Virus record (IMG/VR): IMGVR_UViG_3300017755_000035
Coordinates: 1 to 34,062 of that record
Length of the DNA: 34,062 nt
Source: a virus
Direction: 5' to 3' (one strand)
Shown: piece by piece, positions 32,107 to 34,062 of the stretch
How positions within the stretch are numbered: position 1 is the first letter of the stretch
Layout: the number at the start of each line of letters is the position of its first letter
The notes under the pieces: model-generated
Told to the model about the DNA's origin: nothing
Seen by the model: only the letters and a program-made list of their open reading frames with translations
Database searches by the model: none
Program-made: the position numbers and the translations under genes

Positions 32107-32315
32107 AACCAGTTTGGACTCGACTCGTCAATGTAGGCACGGATTTCAACCGGCGTGGGTTGTGACCCAGTTGTTTTATGCCAGAAGACTGGACCATTTT
32201 TTTCTGTTTCGATCATCCAATCCCACGTCTCTACCGAGACAAATGGACTCTTATCACATTGAATTCTCCACTTCTTATAGAGCATTTCAAATCGTGGATA
32301 GGCATTATTAACCAT
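32100..32315 (-). CDS. Small protein of unknown function upstream of the hydrolase
   Basis: 71 residues, rich in Trp (five) and charged residues; segments RFEMLYKKWRIQCDKSP and ETWDWMIETEKNG. No known domain, no signal. It ends 7 bases inside the hydrolase gene and starts on the last base of the preceding gene, so the three are read together. Confidence 0.6.
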   Translation of the reverse strand: MVNNAYPRFEMLYKKWRIQCDKSPFVSVETWDWMIETEKNGPVFWHKTTGSQPTPVEIRAYIDESSPNWLC

Positions 32316-32674
32316 TAACTTCTCCTCATTTGTGCGTATATTTTTGGATCAGTTCCTTTACCAACGGGAACTGTGTTTGACTTGTGCATCGTGGCGAGTC
32401 CGACGATATAGTCTCCAGAGTATTCCTGTGCGTTACGCTTTCCTTGGATGGGTGTAACGACGTCCGACGTCGGGATGCTGAACGATGTGCTTGCATAGTC
32501 CGGAATACTCGAGCCATTATTCTTCTCCTTAGTTTTCAACTGATCAGGATGGACACCACGTTTACGAAGCCATTTGTTGTGTTCTTCGAGCGCTTTGTCT
32601 TGACCCGGTTCTTTATTACGCCGGCGTTTCCTAGTATTTATACTGCTCATTCCGCGCACTAAATGCATCGTCAT
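32315..32674 (-). CDS. Conserved marine-phage protein of unknown function
   Basis: 119 residues from ATG 32674, which follows the upstream stop by two bases and a GGTGG ribosome site. A GTG at 32686 and later ATGs at 32668 and 32650 are alternatives; the last gives MSSINTRKRRRNKEP, closest to how such proteins start. The N-terminus is very basic (TRKRRRNK). The C-terminal GDYIVGLATMHKSNTVPV...DPKIYAQMRR is a motif I recall from hypothetical proteins of marine T4-like phages. Function unknown. Confidence 0.6.
   Translation of the reverse strand: MTMHLVRGMSSINTRKRRRNKEPGQDKALEEHNKWLRKRGVHPDQLKTKEKNNGSSIPDYASTSFSIPTSDVVTPIQGKRNAQEYSGDYIVGLATMHKSNTVPVGKGTDPKIYAQMRRS
32635..32642 (-). promoter_or_regulatory. 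Possible late promoter TATAAATA upstream of the lysis genes
   Basis: A minus-strand TATAAATA inside the first codons of the gene 32315-32674. If active it would express the 71-residue protein, the SleB hydrolase and the small membrane protein late. Confidence 0.4.
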
Positions 32675-32676
32675 GT

Positions 32677-32931
32677 TTAGTTCCACCCTTCACTTGACTC
32701 ATAAGAAGCCTGTGCACGTGCACGATCGCCATAGTACTCATCAACATACTTTTCAGAATCTGTATAAGCATTGATGTTGTGAGTGTCGATACCTTGCTCG
32801 TCTTTAGGAGTCTCGGTATAATCACGAAGGCGACCAATGCGTGTTTGCTTGGCCTGAAACTTGTCAGCAGCTTTTTTGATAGCAGCTAGACGTTGTGTTG
32901 TAGACATATTCTTGGTAATAATAACTGACAT
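32677..32931 (-). CDS. Small hypothetical protein, first gene after early promoter B
   Basis: 84 residues. ATG 32931 has GAGGAG 7 bases upstream and lies about 27 bases below the predicted start of transcription from the early promoter at 32965. Basic helix in the first half (QRLAAIKKAADKFQAKQTR), acidic Tyr-rich second half (SEKYVDEYYGDRARAQ). No known domain. Early phage proteins of this size often alter host functions, but nothing in the sequence shows which. Confidence 0.65.
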   Translation of the reverse strand: MSVIITKNMSTTQRLAAIKKAADKFQAKQTRIGRLRDYTETPKDEQGIDTHNINAYTDSEKYVDEYYGDRARAQASYESSEGWN

Positions 32932-32964
32932 TTGGAACTCCTCTTTTCCTCATTTTGTATATAC

Positions 32965-32993
32965 ATTCTACCATACTTTTAACTGATTGTAAA
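32965..32993 (-). promoter_or_regulatory. T4-like early promoter (copy B)
   Basis: On the minus strand TTTACA (32988-32993), 17 bases, TAGAAT (32965-32970). The flank CTGCTCACTTTTTTGTTTACA nearly repeats copy A. It drives the operon 32931 to 31243, which includes the SleB hydrolase. Confidence 0.8.
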
Positions 32994-33023
32994 CAAAAAA
33001 GTGAGCAGAAATATTCAATCAAA

Positions 33024-33221
33024 TCAATAACTTGTCATTTTTTTTAATTTTAATTCAACTTCCTTGATATGTTTACACTTACGATAGGCAATACAAGTAC
33101 AATCAAAACCGTAGTCAACCATCTCTACGTAGTATTGATCGCCCTTTGAACCAGTTACTGGCCACTTGACTCCGACAAATGGATGGTTCTTTGTTTCTAT
33201 GAATTCTGACTTATGCGCCAT
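33024..33221 (-). CDS. Small SWIM-type zinc finger protein
   Basis: 65 residues. The centre carries FDCTCIAYRKCKHI with ligands C41, C43, C49 and H51, the CxC...CxH spacing of SWIM zinc fingers, which bind DNA or proteins. The preceding strands (DQYYVEMVDYGFD) fit the SWIM beta hairpin. Its first 25 bases overlap the end of the upstream gene in another frame. Role in the phage unknown; a nucleic-acid or partner-binding factor is the simplest reading. Confidence 0.65.
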   Translation of the reverse strand: MAHKSEFIETKNHPFVGVKWPVTGSKGDQYYVEMVDYGFDCTCIAYRKCKHIKEVELKLKKMTSY

Positions 33222-33442
33222 GATTTAACTGCTCCTTGTACCATTGATGGATAGTTACCTAGAAAGGTACCAGCTTTGAGATCAGACTTTGAAATATATC
33301 GCTTATGTCTATGGTCTACATCATCCCAGTTATCAAGTAGATACTGAGCTAATTCGTCAAACTCAGCGTCAGAGATCAATGGATCATCCTCTACATAATA
33401 GGCATATGCACACATCAGATATTTCGCAATAGGATTCTTCAC
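33197..33442 (-). CDS. Small protein with a DNA ligase Ia-like N-terminal motif
   Basis: 81 residues. AYAYYVEDDPLISDAEFDELAQYL (about 12-35) resembles the YYxxDxPxxSDxExDxLxxxL signature of domain Ia of NAD-dependent DNA ligase, which binds the NMN half of NAD. No ligase catalytic domain follows; the rest of the protein (VDHRHKRYISKSDLKAGTF) is unrelated. It may bind a nucleotide or be a domain reused for another purpose. It abuts the upstream gene and overlaps the SWIM gene by 25 bases. Confidence 0.6.
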   Translation of the reverse strand: MKNPIAKYLMCAYAYYVEDDPLISDAEFDELAQYLLDNWDDVDHRHKRYISKSDLKAGTFLGNYPSMVQGAVKSWRISQNS

Positions 33443-33688
33443 TTAACCCCAATCCTTCTTATCACCTGTTTCTTCGTTGTATTCATAACCTGCATTATAA
33501 GCTTCGATCTCATCATTAGACATCAATTCTTCTGGAATATGATTTGACTTATTAGTGCCACCTTCAAAATAATGAGGCCTACGTGGACGGTGGTAATAGC
33601 TATCTGCAGAACCACGATCATATGCACCACCATGACGTGTGTCATACCGTTTAGTGCCTTCAACATTCATACCGTATTCATTAGTCAT
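33443..33688 (-). CDS. Conserved marine-phage protein of unknown function
   Basis: 81 residues. The YDTRHGGAYDRGSADSYYHR segment (about 15-34) and the C-terminal EIEAYNAGYEYNEETGDKKDWG are phrases I associate with hypothetical proteins shared by many marine T4-like phages. Rich in Tyr, Gly, Arg and Asp; likely little globular structure in the first half. The stop is directly followed by the start of the ligase-like gene. An AGGAG-type site precedes the ATG. Function unknown. Confidence 0.65.
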   Translation of the reverse strand: MTNEYGMNVEGTKRYDTRHGGAYDRGSADSYYHRPRRPHYFEGGTNKSNHIPEELMSNDEIEAYNAGYEYNEETGDKKDWG

Positions 33689-33699
33689 AGGTTACTCCT

Positions 33700-33780
33700 C
33701 TACCAGATCAACAAAATTGGAAGTGCAGCCATAGCCAACATAAAAGTGATACCACCAAAGATCAATTCGAACTTAGTCAT
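33700..33780 (-). CDS. 26-residue single-pass membrane peptide
   Basis: The ATG at 33780 overlaps the stop of the upstream gene (TAATG). The product is MTKFELIFGGITFMLAMAAL followed by PILLIW and a TAG at 33700-33702. Nearly all of it is hydrophobic and fits one membrane helix with a short charged N-terminus. The coupled start and the otherwise empty 91-base gap make it a likely real gene. Function unknown. Confidence 0.5.
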   Translation of the reverse strand: MTKFELIFGGITFMLAMAALPILLIW

Positions 33781-34055
33781 TATACACGTACCTCATATCC
33801 AAGATTATTAAGAACCCAATCGTTGCCAAGATCTTTAGCAAAAGCGATAACAACACCTTCGCGAGGATGTGTATCCATACAATCAATGAAGCTTTTAAGC
33901 GAACCCATGTGACCTTTATTGAAACGACTCTTTACTTCGAGAACATCGTTACGATCTTCGGCATACATTTCAGCCATATCATGGTCAACACCAACAAACT
34001 CAACATGGCTGTTCCAAAGATTCTTTTCAAGCTTTGTAAGATTTTCTAAAAACAT
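33780..34055 (-). CDS. Small hypothetical protein, start near the window edge
   Basis: 91 residues from ATG 34055 (MFLENLTKLEKNLWNSHVEF). The frame stays open to the window end, so the true start could be further upstream. Mixed alpha/beta composition with a C-terminus DLGNDWVLNNLGYEVRV; no known domain. Its stop overlaps the start of the 26-residue membrane peptide. Confidence 0.55.
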   Translation of the reverse strand: MFLENLTKLEKNLWNSHVEFVGVDHDMAEMYAEDRNDVLEVKSRFNKGHMGSLKSFIDCMDTHPREGVVIAFAKDLGNDWVLNNLGYEVRV

Positions 34056-34062
34056 TTTGGAC

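Overview
This window looks like part of the genome of a T4-like marine myovirus (the group of cyanophages and SAR11-type phages) rather than a cellular chromosome. The evidence is a nearly complete set of T4-type baseplate and tail genes (gp48, gp53, gp27-like, gp5, gp25, gp6, gp8, gp4, gp54/gp19-like, gp26, gp29-like), gp32 and a gp33-like late-transcription coactivator. It also has T4-style late promoters (TATAAATA), T4-style early promoters (TTTACA, 17 bases, TAGAAT/TATAAT) and tightly overlapped genes. Base composition is AT-rich. No photosynthesis or other host-diagnostic metabolic gene is visible, so the host cannot be named.

Layout. (1) Bases 1-7048 hold an accessory cassette: two twitch-type radical SAM genes on the minus strand (the first cut by the window edge), then on the plus strand a GT-A-like glycosyltransferase, a minimal methyltransferase-like protein, a full methyltransferase-like protein, two more radical SAM/SPASM proteins in tandem and two further glycosyltransferase-like proteins. 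A T4-like early promoter at 3397-3425 feeds most of the plus-strand genes. Three successive gene junctions use the same 11 bases, so each upstream protein ends KWK and each downstream one starts MEI. (2) Bases 6969-24107, all minus strand, are the late baseplate/tail-fibre operon, transcribed gp48, gp53, gp27-like, gp5, gp25, gp6, a gp7-position protein, a fibre-like protein, gp8, two very large structural proteins and several small fibre-like proteins. TATAAATA boxes start it and re-feed it. (3) Bases 24160-28435, plus strand, run divergently: gp4, an unidentified assembly protein (perhaps gp2), a tail-tube-fold protein, gp26, a gp51-position reading frame and the tape measure protein. gp26 ends on a run of eight T with an SD-like GGAGGG just upstream, and the next frame continues in -1, a classic programmed frameshift arrangement. 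(4) Bases 28432-34062, minus strand, carry early/replicative genes: gp32, gp33-like, a 373-residue unknown, a SleB-type cell wall hydrolase coupled to a tiny membrane protein, and small conserved marine-phage proteins. Two near-identical early promoters and a 13-bp hairpin divide this region.

How it works together (inference): early promoters start the replication/accessory operons and the glycosyl/radical-SAM cassette. gp33, with a gp55-like sigma factor outside the window, would then switch on TATAAATA promoters for baseplate, tail and probably lysis genes. The two best candidates for undescribed biology are the radical SAM-glycosyltransferase-methyltransferase cassette with its repeated start/stop junction, and the likely -1 frameshift joining gp26 to a gp51-like tail.
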